NCBI RefSeq assembly: GCF_008831285.2
Contig: NC_045148.1
Coordinates: 21,943,002-22,007,001, forward strand
Length of the DNA: 64,000 nt
Direction of reading: 5' to 3'
Source of the DNA: Nymphaea colorata
Lineage: Eukaryota > Streptophyta > Magnoliopsida > Nymphaeales > Nymphaeaceae
The position numbers and the translations under genes are program-made. Under the pieces are notes generated by a model. The model saw only the letters and a list, made by a program, of their open reading frames with translations, did not search any database and had not been told where the DNA came from. Each line of letters starts with the position of its first letter. Position 1 is the first letter of the stretch. This document shows, in pieces, positions 44,876 through 55,919 of this stretch.

Positions 44876-45595
44876 TATTTATTTATTTATCTATTTAAAA
44901 ACCCAAATTCACCATTAGTATTACTCACGATTTCATAATAAGAAACAGTCAGATCCAACTGATATGTAAATGACATTCGTTGCCTTTCATTTGTCATTTC
45001 TCAAATAAGGCCGTCCTTTGTTCTGTTTGTTTTTGGATGCCATGACCAATTCGCATTGAAAGGTCTCCCCTTTCACCTTCTCCAGTAAAAGTAACGTCAC
45101 ACTAAAAGCAAGCTCGTCCAAATTAAGGCATGATGAGCCATACAATATGCCTTAAAGTCGGTTCACAGTTTTTTCTACGACACTTTTTTAAATCATGTTG
45201 ATAAAAAAATGTGCTTTTTTTAAATATTCATTAAAAATGCAAAAAACAAGTCAGTAAAATAGGACAAAAAACATTTTTTTTATTGAAAAACATGCCAAAA
45301 TAAAAATATTAGAAAAAAGTGAAAAAAAATGTTTTTTTCACATTTTTCTTCACCAAAGACCCAAAAGATTGTTATCAAATTGGAATTCCACCATCTCCTT
45401 CTGCAATTGGAATCGAGTTTCATGCAGTCGTAGTGCCTAAAGGGTAGTTGCTTACTTTGGACCTCATTGACATCAACCACCTCTTCTTTTTACAAGTTCT
45501 TGATCTTACAAATAACAGTTTCTAAGGTCATCCTTTTATTGATTTTCGTCACCTACCGCTTTTAGAACATCTATCCTTGAAAAGAAACCATTTTG
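44870..45595. other. Gene-free stretch
   Basis: No gene or repeat family is recognisable. A short run of TTTA units lies at 44871-44897. Confidence 0.4.
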
Positions 45596-45599
45596 ATAT

Positions 45600-46010
45600 C
45601 TAAGCGAACCGTTCTAAAAAAATAGAATATAGAAAAAGATTTAATATCCGATCAAAAAGTTGGATTAGATTCAGATTGAAGAAATGACATTTGATCAGAT
45701 TTGACGTGATTCATATATATAAACATTCGATTGAATTGAGATTCAAATAGGATTTAGTTTTTAAATGAATATTCTATATCCAATGCCCTTACATTTTGGA
45801 AATCAGTTAGATTTGGCTAAAAAATTCGGAATTGGATTCAGATACGAATGTAGAAAATCAGATTTAGATTGTAAAACCGGATTTCAGATTTGCATTAAGG
45901 TATGACTTTTCTTTGTTCATATTTGAGTATGAATTTGAATCTGAGTATATGAATATTTAAAAATCAATATAATATATATGATTCAAATCCAATCCATTGA
46001 AAATCCCAAG
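45600..46010. mobile_element. hAT-like MITE, GGGATGTCAA family
   Basis: The interior has 'agattcagattgaag', 'attcggaattggattcagat' and 'aatttgaatctgag'. The right edge 'ccattgaaaatccc' is drifted. The left terminus is degraded. Confidence 0.45.
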
Positions 46011-46199
46011 TTAATATCACAGGCCTTGCATCATGTGGCCACCTGCAATTTTTGTCAAGATAAAAAAAAAACAATTGAATGGCAGGGTACCTGAGTTATT
46101 GGGAAAAAAATAATTAAAAGAATAAGAAAAAATCGAAAAGTTCATAAAACATAAGATACAAAGAATTTAATTTATCACCATATCGTGAACTTCCTCCTA

Positions 46200-46420
46200 A
46201 CTAGGTAATTCAGCCCACTCATCATGAAGGGGTTGTTATGTAATAAGAACAACATATTACAGTTTCATGAATCTCTTACATTTGGCAATAAGGACAGCGT
46301 ATTATTGTTCCATGAATCTGCTCGAATGGTTGGAGCACATTCATCGACCATTATTTTATATTGTTTGATGAACCTACTCCAACTTTTGAGGTAAATGCAT
46401 AAAACAGAAACAAACTATTG
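46200..46420. mobile_element. Putative MITE related to 12590-12760
   Basis: It repeats 'catgaatctgctcgaatggt' and 'gaacctactccaacttttga', drifted versions of the family interior. No clear ends. Confidence 0.35.
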
Positions 46421-46819
46421 CTATCATCAAATGGCTTCCAAATCAAGTGGTAGAGACCAACTACAACTACGAGAAGATTTCATGTGATAACAGGTCGATC
46501 GGATACAACAATATTAAATATGAAGCCCTTAGTACAAAGAAACCAAACAGTTGTAAGTCTAAAAAGAAACAAAATTAACAAAGAATAGCTGGCTTGAAAA
46601 GAAACAAATATATGGAGAACAGGAGCTAAAATAATAATAGGTAAAAGAAAAAAGAAAAGAGAATGAGAAAATCAACCATTCTCAAACCATTAAGGCAAAG
46701 TTAGATTGAACTACTGGATCGAACGAAACCGCATCCATCCCATCTATTCATTTGGTCATTTGTTATTATTTATTTATTTTCTATTTAATTGTTTTATTTA
46801 TTCATTTTTGCCAACTTAT

Positions 46820-47320
46820 AACTAATATTTATTTAATATGCAACCGGAGCTTGGCCACTTTATCTCTGGATCAAAACAGTAAAAGAAGAGGTCCACGAGA
46901 ATGTTTGCAACGGCCCGGCCATTGTGGGTTTCATTTAACATGTCGATGAATGGATACATTGTTAAATTTGAACCACGAAAGCATGTGGAGTCGTGGAGGT
47001 GGTAAGTTCTGCGAGAGGCCATTCACCAATTTGATCAAATGTGTGCCGGGCCTCTCTCTCTTGGAGATACCAGCAGGGCTTCAATGCCATCCTTGCTTCT
47101 TTTACTTTGTTCACCATTTTGGTGGGCTTCAATCTTAGTGATTTGCAGGAGACAAGGTAAGTCATCTCTTGCTCTCTTATCCATGTGGCAATGTTGCATT
47201 CTTTGTAGATATTTTGTTATCTTATTCATAATCTCGTGGGAGAATTGAGGGATCCTGAGTTAGATTCCTTTCTTGGTGTTTCTGGATGTATTTCATGGGA
47301 GATATACCAGCAGAGCGTAA
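46820..47320. other. Gene-like DNA with an internal duplication
   Basis: The stretch 'gagataccagcagggcttca' at about 47065 recurs in drifted form as 'gagatataccagcagagcgt' at about 47299, each followed by similar 'cttttactt(t/c)gttc' DNA. The duplicated block is about 80 bases. Overlapping frames occur on both strands and none is recognisable. It may be exon or transposon DNA duplicated locally. Confidence 0.35.
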
Positions 47321-47329
47321 TGCACATCC

Positions 47330-47836
47330 ATGGTTCTCTTTTACTTCGTTCGTCTTGCTCGTGGGTTGACTACAATAAAAGATAGCCTCTGCCATGATCA
47401 TTCCCATGGAAAGGTCTGTGCTGGACAAAATGGTAAAAGTTGTTCCTCTTTTAGCAGAATACTTTTACAAGATAATAAGAGGAGGCAAACATTTTCAAGG
47501 GAAAGAGAGAGGGACCGGAAATCTGTGATTGCCCTTGCATGCTTCTGTCGTTCTGCAGCCTTCCAACATGACGAGGTTCTTGTCGATGAGAAGGAGTACA
47601 AGAGAGCCAGGACTCTTTTCCTCCACTTGATTCCCTCATCTATCGATGAAGCAGAGAGCAAACAGAGGCGCCTTCCTGGCCCACTCGAACACGATCTTAT
47701 CCTAGACCACGAGATTGGAAGCAATGTCGTTTTCTCACTTGTAGAGTTCTTCTCATCCAGCCTCAAGAATGCCGGTGGATTTATGCATGGTGCAAACATT
47801 AAGGAATGGTTAAAGAGAGAGAGTTCCTCCACTTGA
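47330..47836 (+). other. Unrecognised 168-codon frame
   Basis: The second half is protein-like, from about residue 64 (RKSVIALACFCRSAAFQHDE) through acidic and mixed stretches to GGFMHGANIKEWLKRES. A minus-strand frame of 164 codons (47892-47398) overlaps it almost entirely. I recognise neither. The plus strand has the more ordinary composition. No promoter or splice sites are clear. It could be an exon of an unknown gene or a captured fragment, given the prefoldin piece 220 bases further on. Confidence 0.3.
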
Positions 47837-48055
47837 CGATTTATGTTGGATTGCGACAGATCTCTTTTGTGTTTTGTGCATTTTTTCCCCATTGCGTCGC
47901 TTAAGCCTTCCTGTTCGTTGCTTCATGAGGTTATTCATACCTACTGAATTTGTTAGATATTTCGTGCATGAATATGAAGTATGTGGCTGTCTTGATGCAA
48001 TTTTTAACTCACCAAAGCAAGAAGCTTCCTACTGAAATAATGGACTTATGATTAA

Positions 48056-48166
48056 GCACGTGGAGTGGAGCCTGAAGTAACTTGGGAAGATCACCAGAAC
48101 ATCAATATATTCAATGGGCTCAATAATCGGTTTCATGAGCTTCAGCATGAGATGAAAGCCGCCACG
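48056..48166 (+). pseudogene. PFD4: Prefoldin subunit 4 gene fragment
   Basis: The plus strand reads [20 protein letters not shown] and then [14 protein letters not shown]. Prefoldin subunit 4 is known for an N-terminal EVTWEDQQxINxFxxLNNRxHEL region opening its first coiled-coil helix; the match here is close in order and spacing. Prefoldin is a cytosolic hexamer that hands unfolded actin and tubulin to the CCT chaperonin. The fragment starts just after an in-frame TAA (48053-48055), so no initiator Met is present. It stops at a possible donor ACG|GTGTC (48166/48167). I found no later exon. It is probably a captured or retained fragment, not a working gene. Confidence 0.6.
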
Positions 48167-48736
48167 GTGTCACCTTTTTTTTTTCTTTTCCTTTTCAACT
48201 TTGTACTTTCTGTTTACTGTTCGATTTTGGTCCTCTAGAAATTATACAATATGATAGTTGTCCTTGGTATGTATTCTGGATTCCAGTTGTTGGCGGTTAA
48301 ATCAAAGATATCCATGTTGTCCTGCATATGTTATTTTCTGAAGCTCCAGATGTTGTTAGTGGTAGTGGACACGCATCATGTTCAGCATGAAAGTGTATGC
48401 ATTTAGGATAAAGATCATTGTATTTGACCTTTTTCAAGATAAGTTTTCATAGTGATCAGATTGCACATAAAATCTTCTTACCCTGCACATAAAGAATGAT
48501 AGCATCAATTATCAATTTGTGATTACAAATACGACAGATGCACACAAAGGTCATACAGTCAAGTGTCTACAATTAGGTTTTGACAGCTGAAAGCCTGAAA
48601 TGCAGTTCTCACATTTTCATGTCAACCACAAATTCTGTCTATCGAGAAAAGATGAAGAACTGAAAAGTTCAACAACTGAAAAGAAGAATTATTTTCAGTG
48701 GAAAGGCAAAAATTGATAAACAAAAGTCCACAGGCA

Positions 48737-48826
48737 TATCGTTGTTAGCATTCCCTGTGGCCCATCTGCCTTGGCTGTCAAGGAAGCAGCATGGGGACTT
48801 GCTTGTCATGCTGCAATATCTCAGGT
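48737..48826 (+). other. Possible orphan exon
   Basis: An acceptor-like 'tccacag' is followed by an open reading HIVVSIPCGPSALAVKEAAW, which ends at CAG|GTACCT, a donor-like site. A second plus-strand frame is also open across it. I do not recognise the peptide. With the prefoldin fragment 570 bases upstream it may belong to a stretch of captured or decayed gene pieces. Confidence 0.25.
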
Positions 48827-48829
48827 ACC

Positions 48830-50800
48830 TCCAAGTGTTTGCATTTTAATGCTTTTCAGCTTATTAATTCAGTTTTTCAACTTTAGACAAGCTAGAAATG
48901 AAAGGATAATTTTTTCACCAAAAGATGGGTGACCATTTCATACTTGCTTGTTATAGACACATCACTGATCTGTAGAATGGGTAATTAGATCCATTTGCCT
49001 TTTATGCTGCGGGGAAGTGAGGTGAAGTTTTTTTTAACCTGTTTGCACTTTGCAGCCTCTCACGGTGCTCTGCTCTATGAGTTTCTTTATCTTTTGTAGA
49101 GAGTCTGCTGCTAAACGTTTGCTAGCACTAAAAATCATATGATTTTCACAAGTTACATAAACTAAAATATAGATCATATAGCTTATTTAAGCAATGTTGA
49201 GGCTCCACTGTTTTCTTCTTGCTTTATCTGTTACATTTGTGCTGATATGATAATGTTAAGAGTTCATTCAATTCGCAAATCAGGAGCATGGTTGATTTTA
49301 TGCCTTTAATTACATCCAAAGGGATCAGATATTAAAGACTTTGCTTTGTGCTTCGGTCGACTGTATCTAATTTTTGAAGTCTTGAACATCAAATATGAGA
49401 TGTAAATGTTCCTTCAGATCTATCTGAATAGTCCTTGAAATAAAGGTGAATCAGAAGATCCATGAGGACCAAGAAACGCTCATCACTGCATTTTTGTGAT
49501 GCTCAAGTATCCAGTTTAGGGCCCCAGACATGGTGACCCAATATACCATTTTTGCCACTAGCCATGGTTGTACATCCCTAAACCTTAATAACTAATATTC
49601 CTTGGAGATTTTTCAGAAATCCAAAAATATTCTGCTATATTAGAAATCAAGGTGTAAGTTAAGCAATTTTTTTTTCCTTTACATGATAAAAGATGTTTTT
49701 CTATACATCATTGTTGTAGAGTCCACAAAATTTGATCTTAGATCACTTAGATATGACCCTCTCTCATCTGACCCTGCATCAGCCCATTTGACAATGGAAA
49801 ATACTAAAGTGTGGATCCAGGTTTTAATTAGTATTATCAATGCATGCAGTCATGTACATAATATCATTGTATGCAGTCATGATGATATACATTCATAACT
49901 AAGCCAAAATTTGAGTGTGTTATCCTACTAGGATGTAATAAAGATCAGGCATTCTGGTATATAATGTATGCTAATTGTAACCAAGTCTTTCTATGACATA
50001 TCTTGTTTAGTGTTGTGATCTACACATGTCAAATATGCGCTACTCTCTGATGTGTTTTGTTTATGAGCAGACACAGAGGAGTGATGCTTCATATTTTGCA
50101 TGGAACATTGGCACTTTAAAAATATGTGACATTAGAAATTTGCCAAGCATCAAGTATGGTTCACTTTTCAGAAAGCACAGCTATCAAAGAGGTGGCTAAT
50201 TATATGTGAAGGAGAAAAGGACATTAAAGTACATTTTGAATAATGTAATTGGATTCAATATCTAAAAGGGCAGCAGCTTTGATAGTGAAGGCAGTATGGA
50301 ATTTCTAAATCTATGAACTTCCCTTTATCATTTCCAAGCTTGTGCAACAATCCTTTGGTCGATAAAGCTGTGGGTGTATGGATCTATGTGGATCTTTATA
50401 ATAGTTTAGTCTTGTAGTTGATTTTCTCTTTATGGTATTGATGCTTTTTCTTTCTTTCTTTCTTTCCTTTTTTTTTGGTGCAGGTTGGTAATTTCTTAGT
50501 CCCAGTTCCGTAATTACTCTGAGATTACTGTTTTCATCAAAATTTTATCTGGATCAATCTGACTCAAACCAATGATTAGCATTTGAACCAGAGGATGATT
50601 TGCCTTTGTTATGGTGATCAGCTTTCTTTTTGTCTATGTTGATCCACTGTCACAAATATCGCAACTTAATTGAAAAAGACGCGTTAAATACGTGAAAAAT
50701 AAGTCAGGTGTATGAAACTGCAATACAACACATATTTTTTTAAAAATGTCAGAATATAAAAAACAAAAAAAAACATGAATTATACACGCTTTTTTAATAT
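48830..50800. other. Gene-free, intron-like stretch
   Basis: The DNA is less AT-biased than typical intergenic DNA here and contains splice-like 'ttgcactttgcag' near 49055, but no coding exon is recognisable on either strand. Confidence 0.35.
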
Positions 50801-51050
50801 TTTTTACTAATTTCTTATTTATTTTATTTTTTATATTTTTCAGAATTTTTTAAATTTTTTAAAATTTTTAAAAATTTTAAAAATTTTTTGATTTCCAAAA
50901 TATTTCCGAGATATACAACTTTGCCATGTTATCCTCGAGAAATTCATGTTCACCTCATGCTCTAATAATTTAATAATTTCAGATAAATATAATAATTTCA
51001 GGTAAATATATCATAACACTGACATCATGTTCACCTCATGCTCTCATCCA
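50800..51050. repeat. Very AT-rich segment with short direct repeat
   Basis: Runs of TTTTAAAATTTTT-like palindromic words lie at 50830-50895. A 19-base direct repeat 'catgttcacctcatgctct' occurs at about 50946 and 51025, with 'taataatttcag' duplicated between. Confidence 0.6.
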
Positions 51051-51164
51051 GCATTACCAATCAACTTCTATTTGAAAATATACCAGCTATCAAGGTTATG
51101 TTAGTGCCGAACTATATTTTGTATGTGACTATGTATCAAAAATATTGTTGTTTAGCAGGTGGTT

Positions 51165-51180
51165 GTGTACGTACCTGGTG
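51165..51180 (-). other. Splice donor ending RLK2 exon 1
   Basis: CACCAG|GTACGTAC with the boundary at 51175/51174. It follows the GTAGYIAP reading, the activation-segment position where RLK1 and Xa21-type genes have their intron. Confidence 0.6.
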
Positions 51181-52195
51181 CAATGTATCCGGCTGTTCCA
51201 AGAGTGGCTGTAAGAGTAGAAGAATTCACACCATTTAGAACCTTTGCAATGCCAAAATCACTGAGGTATGCTGTCATGTTCTCTTCTATAAGCACCAATA
51301 CTTGGCTTTAGATCACAATGAACTATAATCTTCGAGTTACCATGGTGAAGATATTCTAGAGCATAAGCCACATCAATCATGACATCCAATCTCTGAAAGA
51401 GATTCAAATGATGGCCACCTGAATGTAGACAGACTTCTAGGCTCGCAAGTGGCACGTATTGGAGAACTAAAGCCTTGAAACCTCTTTTAGAGCAAGATGT
51501 AATGACTTTCAGTGCCTGATTTGGCGCATGACAATGCCCTCGATGTCAAAACTTTTAGATGCTCCCTCAAATGACAAATTAAGGACCTTAACAGCCACTA
51601 TCGTTCCATTTGCTAGAATTCCCTTGTACACTGAACCAAAGCTTCCATTCCCAAGAAAATTTGCATTACTGAAGTTGCTGGTTGCATGCAATAGCTCTCT
51701 TTGCGAAATCACTGGAAGTGTAATTCCTCATAATATTTCAATGTCATCAGGATGTTTCAATATTCTCCTCTTTCTATAGCATGAAATACCAATGAATGTG
51801 CAAACAATGACCAAAAGTGCTGAGCCTCCAAGTGTGCAAGCAGCAATGACTCTAGCCGCATTGCTCTTACTTTACCTCTCTGTTTTGTCTAAGCACAATG
51901 GGACATGGAATTTGCGAGCTCCACATAGTGCATAGTTTCCTAGGAATGACTCGGTAGAAAGGTTTGCAAACTTTCCACCACTTGGAATCTCTCCTTCCAA
52001 TAGATTGAAGGATAAGTCCAAGACCTTGATGTGTCGAAGTTTTTCCCATGATTTTGGTATCTCACCCAAAAGCTTGTTGTGGGAAAGGTCAATAGCTTCA
52101 ACGTTTACCATGTGATCAAGTTGTTGAGGAATGTGACCTGATAGAAATCTAGCACCAATATCTGTAATCAGAAAACAGTACTCACGCAAGAAGAT

Positions 52196-52246
<51 letters not shown>

Positions 52247-52299
52247 ACAAGAAGAAACTGAGGAGAAGAAGCCGTAGCCAAAATGGTTTGCACGGCCTC

Positions 52300-52307
52300 T
52301 ATTTATA
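52300..52307 (-). promoter_or_regulatory. TATA box in the 3' LTR
   Basis: TATAAATA on the element strand, between the U3 repeats and the GA-rich leader. The 5' LTR has the equivalent at 57299-57306. Confidence 0.65.
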
Positions 52308-52319
52308 ATCTCATTTCCA

Positions 52320-52540
52320 TAATTCTAAGAGTCTCCAATTGTAGAATCCTAGGAGATTTCACAAGCTGCAAGGACATTAATTACATCATAGAAACCTAAG
52401 AGACTTCACATATTACAAGGATATTAACTACAACATAGAATCCTAGGAGACTTCACATATAACAAGGATATTAACTACAACATAGAATCCTTGGAGACTC
52501 TTCACATGTTACAAGGACATTAAATATCTTAACACATTCT
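52320..52540 (-). repeat. 47-base tandem repeats in the U3 of the copia LTR
   Basis: Units beginning 'aaggayattaa' and containing 'catagaa.cctaggagactt' repeat about three times (from 52370), with a partial unit before (near 52340) and after. The spacing is 47-49 bases. They lie directly upstream of the TATA box on the element strand, the usual place for retrotransposon enhancers. The other LTR has the same array. An enhancer role is an inference. Confidence 0.7.
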
Positions 52541-52598
52541 ACAAGGAGGTGGAATCCTAAGAGACTCCTCTTCAACGTGCTGGTGAAGGATTTATATT

Positions 52599-55500
52599 TT
52601 AACACCCTCCCTCAAGTTGTGCATGGTTTTGCACCATGTACAACTTGTCTTTTAGAAACCAGAATCGTTCCTTTGTTAATCCTTTTGTAAATAAGTCTGC
52701 AACTTGTTCATCTGTACGAACATAAATAGGCTGAATCTCCTTGTCTTCCACCTTTTGTCTAACAAAGTGTTGATCAATCTCAATGTGCTTTGTTCGACCA
52801 TGTTGTACGGGATTAAAGGCAATGTTAATAGTGCTTTGATTATCGCACATTAACATTGATGTTTTAATCTTTTCTCCAATGTCTTCTAGCAAATGTCTAA
52901 CCCATGTAACTTCAGCAGTACCTGCAGCCATGAATCTGTATTCAGCTTCAGTGCTGGATCTTGCTACTGCCTTTTGCTTTCGACAACTCCAAGACACAAG
53001 ATTACGTCTAATGAAAATACAAAAACCAGAAATGGACTTTCTTTGATCGGGATCTCCAGCCCAATCTGCATCTGTGAATGTCATAAGTTGATGTCCAGTA
53101 GTTGTAGTTTCACTCTTACCATAAACTAAGCCATCTCCTGCTGTCCCTTTAAGATATCTTAATATTCTTTTGATAGCATCCATGTGAGTATCTCTAGGTG
53201 CATGCATAAATTGAGATACTTGATTCACAGCATATATAATATCTGGTCTAGTAAATGTAAGATATTGAAGTGCCCCAACAATACTTCGATATTGCGTAGG
53301 ATCTTCATATAACTCCCCATCTTGAGCACTTAGTCTTTGATTTAGAATACTAGGAGTTCCAACAGGCTTACAATCAGACATACCTGACTTTTTCAGTAGA
53401 TCCAACGTGTATTTCTGTTGTGTCAATGTGAGGCAATTATTGTGCCTATCAATCTCCACTCCAAGAAAGAATCGTAAATCACCAAGCTCTTTCATTTTGA
53501 AGTTTTGCATCATCAAAACTTTAGCTTCTTCTATGTGTTTTTCTGAATTGCCTGTGATAACAATATCATCAACATATATAAGAAGTAAAGTAAATATGTT
53601 TTCCTTTCGATAAATGAAAAGAGAGTGATCTAGAGGACATCTCCGAAAACTACATTCTTGAATCTTGCAGGAGAAACTATCAAACCACGAACGTGAGGCC
53701 TGTTTAAGTCCATAAATAGATTTTCTTAGTTTGCAAACCCATGCATGAGAGTCTCCTTTCGTGTATCCTGGAGGTTGTTCCATATATACTTCCTCCCTTA
53801 AATCACCATGAAGAAAAGCATTCTTCACGTCCATTTGATGTAGTCTCCATCCATATTCAACTGCCAATGATATAATCACGCGAATTGTTCCCATTTTGAT
53901 CACAGGGCTGAATGTCTCATCATAATCTTCTCCATATTGTTGTGTAAACCCTTTTGCTACTAACCTTGCTTTGTGTCTTTCTATGCTGCCGTCAGGTTTG
54001 TATTTGATTTTGTATACCCATTTGGAGCCTACTACGTTCTTTTCGTGTGGCCTCGGAACGATCTCCCATGTTCCACATTCATGCAAGGCATCCATTTCTT
54101 CTTTCATAGCCTTTCTCCAATGATGTGATTTTGATGCTTGATCAAATGAAGTAGGTTCTTCCTCCTTGCCAACTTTTGCCATGAATAACTGAAAATCAAG
54201 TGATAAAGAATCATAGCTAACCCACCTGTGAATGGGATGACGAATGCGTTGGGATCTTCTAAGGTGGGGCATGTTGTCTTCTTCACTGTGAGCATCTCTG
54301 TCCCTTAGTCGTCGACTGTAGATAAGACCCGAATCCCGATGTGCATCATTGCTCTGTTCTTCATTATTGCTTTCGTGATGACTTGATGACTGTGTTGGAT
54401 CTTCTTGATTTTCACTTTGAGCCATATCTGACGGTTGTATTGCTCTCTCTGGATCTTCATTTTGAGGCACATCATTTTCTATAACAGGATCTGCATTGAA
54501 TAACTATGTACTGGTCCAGGGATCATAAGATTCAATGGTCATAGGCATTTCATTTGTATTATCAAACCTATGTTCATCAAAAATGACATTTCTTGAAGTT
54601 TTGATACGTTTAGTTGTGGGATCATAGCATCGAAAACCTTTATATTCATCAGCATATCCAACGAATCTACATTGAATAGCTTTGTCTTGAAACTTGTTCC
54701 TCAAGGCAGCATCAACGTGAACATAGCATACACAACCAAAAACCTTCAAGTTCTTGTAATCAGGTTGTTTGCCTAAGAGTGTAAAATATGGCGATTTAGA
54801 CATCAAGAGTGTCATAGGCAAACAATTTATTATGTATACAACATTATGGAAGGCTTCAGTCCACAAGGAAATGGGCACATTAGTATCATGCATCATGCTC
54901 ATGGCGCTTTCAACTATATGTCGATGTTTTCGCTCAACTACACCATTTTATTGTGGTGTGTAAGGGCAGGAAATTTGTCTAGTTATCCCTTTTTCACGTA
55001 GAAATTCAATAAAATCAAGCGAGGAATATTCTCCCCCTCCATCACATTGAAAATGCACCACATTGGATGAAAATTTAGTTTGAATCATGGCATAGAAGTT
55101 TCGAAATATGTGGGGTACTTCTGATTTGTGTTTCATGAAGTAAATCCAGGTGAAACGTAAGTAAGAGTCAATGAATAAGACATAATATCTTGACCCAGAC
55201 ATGGAATCAATAGGGGCTGGCCCCCATACATCAGAAAAAATAGTTTCAAAAGGTTTAGAAGCCCTTTGATTTATATTATGGTAAGGTAAAACATGACTCT
55301 TACAAAGTCCACAACTTGAACATTTTTTGACACTTGAAGTAAGAGGTAAACTTGATCTTGGAATGAGACTATCTGTGACAAGTTTTTCAATGAAATGTCG
55401 ACCACAGTGTCCTAGCCGACTATGCCACAAATCAAACTCCAAAAATTGGTTAGGGCCCCTTACTTTTGATTGAAAATGGCAAGAACTTGGCACTGATGAT

Positions 55501-55919
55501 GCATTATGAGAAAGAGAAAATGTCTTCAATCCTATATCAAAAGTGGATCAATCATTGGGTAGACATTCCTTGAGGACATACATATTCCCTTGACGCTCCC
55601 CTCTAGCGAACATTTTCTTCGTTTGGAGGTCCTTGACATAGACAGAAGAAGGTGTGAATTCAACAGAAGAGCTTGTATCATCAATGAGTTTAGAAATGGA
55701 TATGATGTTCTTTTTGATATTGGGAGCAAGAACAACATTAGACAGTGATAGAGATGAGGATGACAATGGAATATGTGCATTTCCAATATGTGTAATGGGA
55801 TGAGATTTTCCATCACCTGTTATAATGCAACTTCTACCGTAATGAGGGGATAAGTTAGTCAATTTACCTGCATTTCCTGTCACATGGGTAGCTGCACCTG
55901 AATCCAAGAACCATTCTCC
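52599..55919 (-). pseudogene. pol: copia pol (protease, integrase, reverse transcriptase, RNase H)
   Basis: The frame is continuous with gag. The protease has WFLDSGAATHVTG at about 55910. The integrase has an HHCC finger (LGHCGRHF to CSSCGLC) and acidic residues in FSDVWGPAP, QCDGGGEY and VVERK. The reverse transcriptase has VGSKWVYKIKY, a KARLVAKGF motif and the catalytic YVDD at 53576-53565. RNase H has TDADWAGD and SSTEAEY, ending ADLFTKGL. The protein ends in the 3' LTR at a TAA. In-frame stops at 55548-55550 (TGA), 54948-54950 (TAA) and 54504-54506 (TAG) interrupt it. No frameshift is present, so decay is by point change only. Confidence 0.9.
52605..52616 (-). other. Polypurine tract
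   Basis: CTTGAGGGAGGG lies immediately before the 3' LTR on the element strand. It would prime plus-strand DNA synthesis. It also encodes the last residues of the polyprotein. Confidence 0.8.

Larger units (their letters stand above)
52139..52604 (-). repeat. 3' LTR of the copia element
   Basis: It is nearly identical to the 5' LTR, with scattered substitutions and a longer GA run (52198-52239). The polyprotein stop codon TAA lies inside its first six bases, a common arrangement in copia elements. Confidence 0.92.

Noticed and set aside
47398-47892. 164-codon minus-strand frame
   Set aside because: It overlaps the plus-strand frame almost completely and has the Ser/Leu-rich composition of an antisense shadow. 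Neither strand can be proved.
52893-53613. Plus-strand frames of 68-78 codons
   Set aside because: They are shadows of the copia reverse transcriptase and RNase H on the minus strand.
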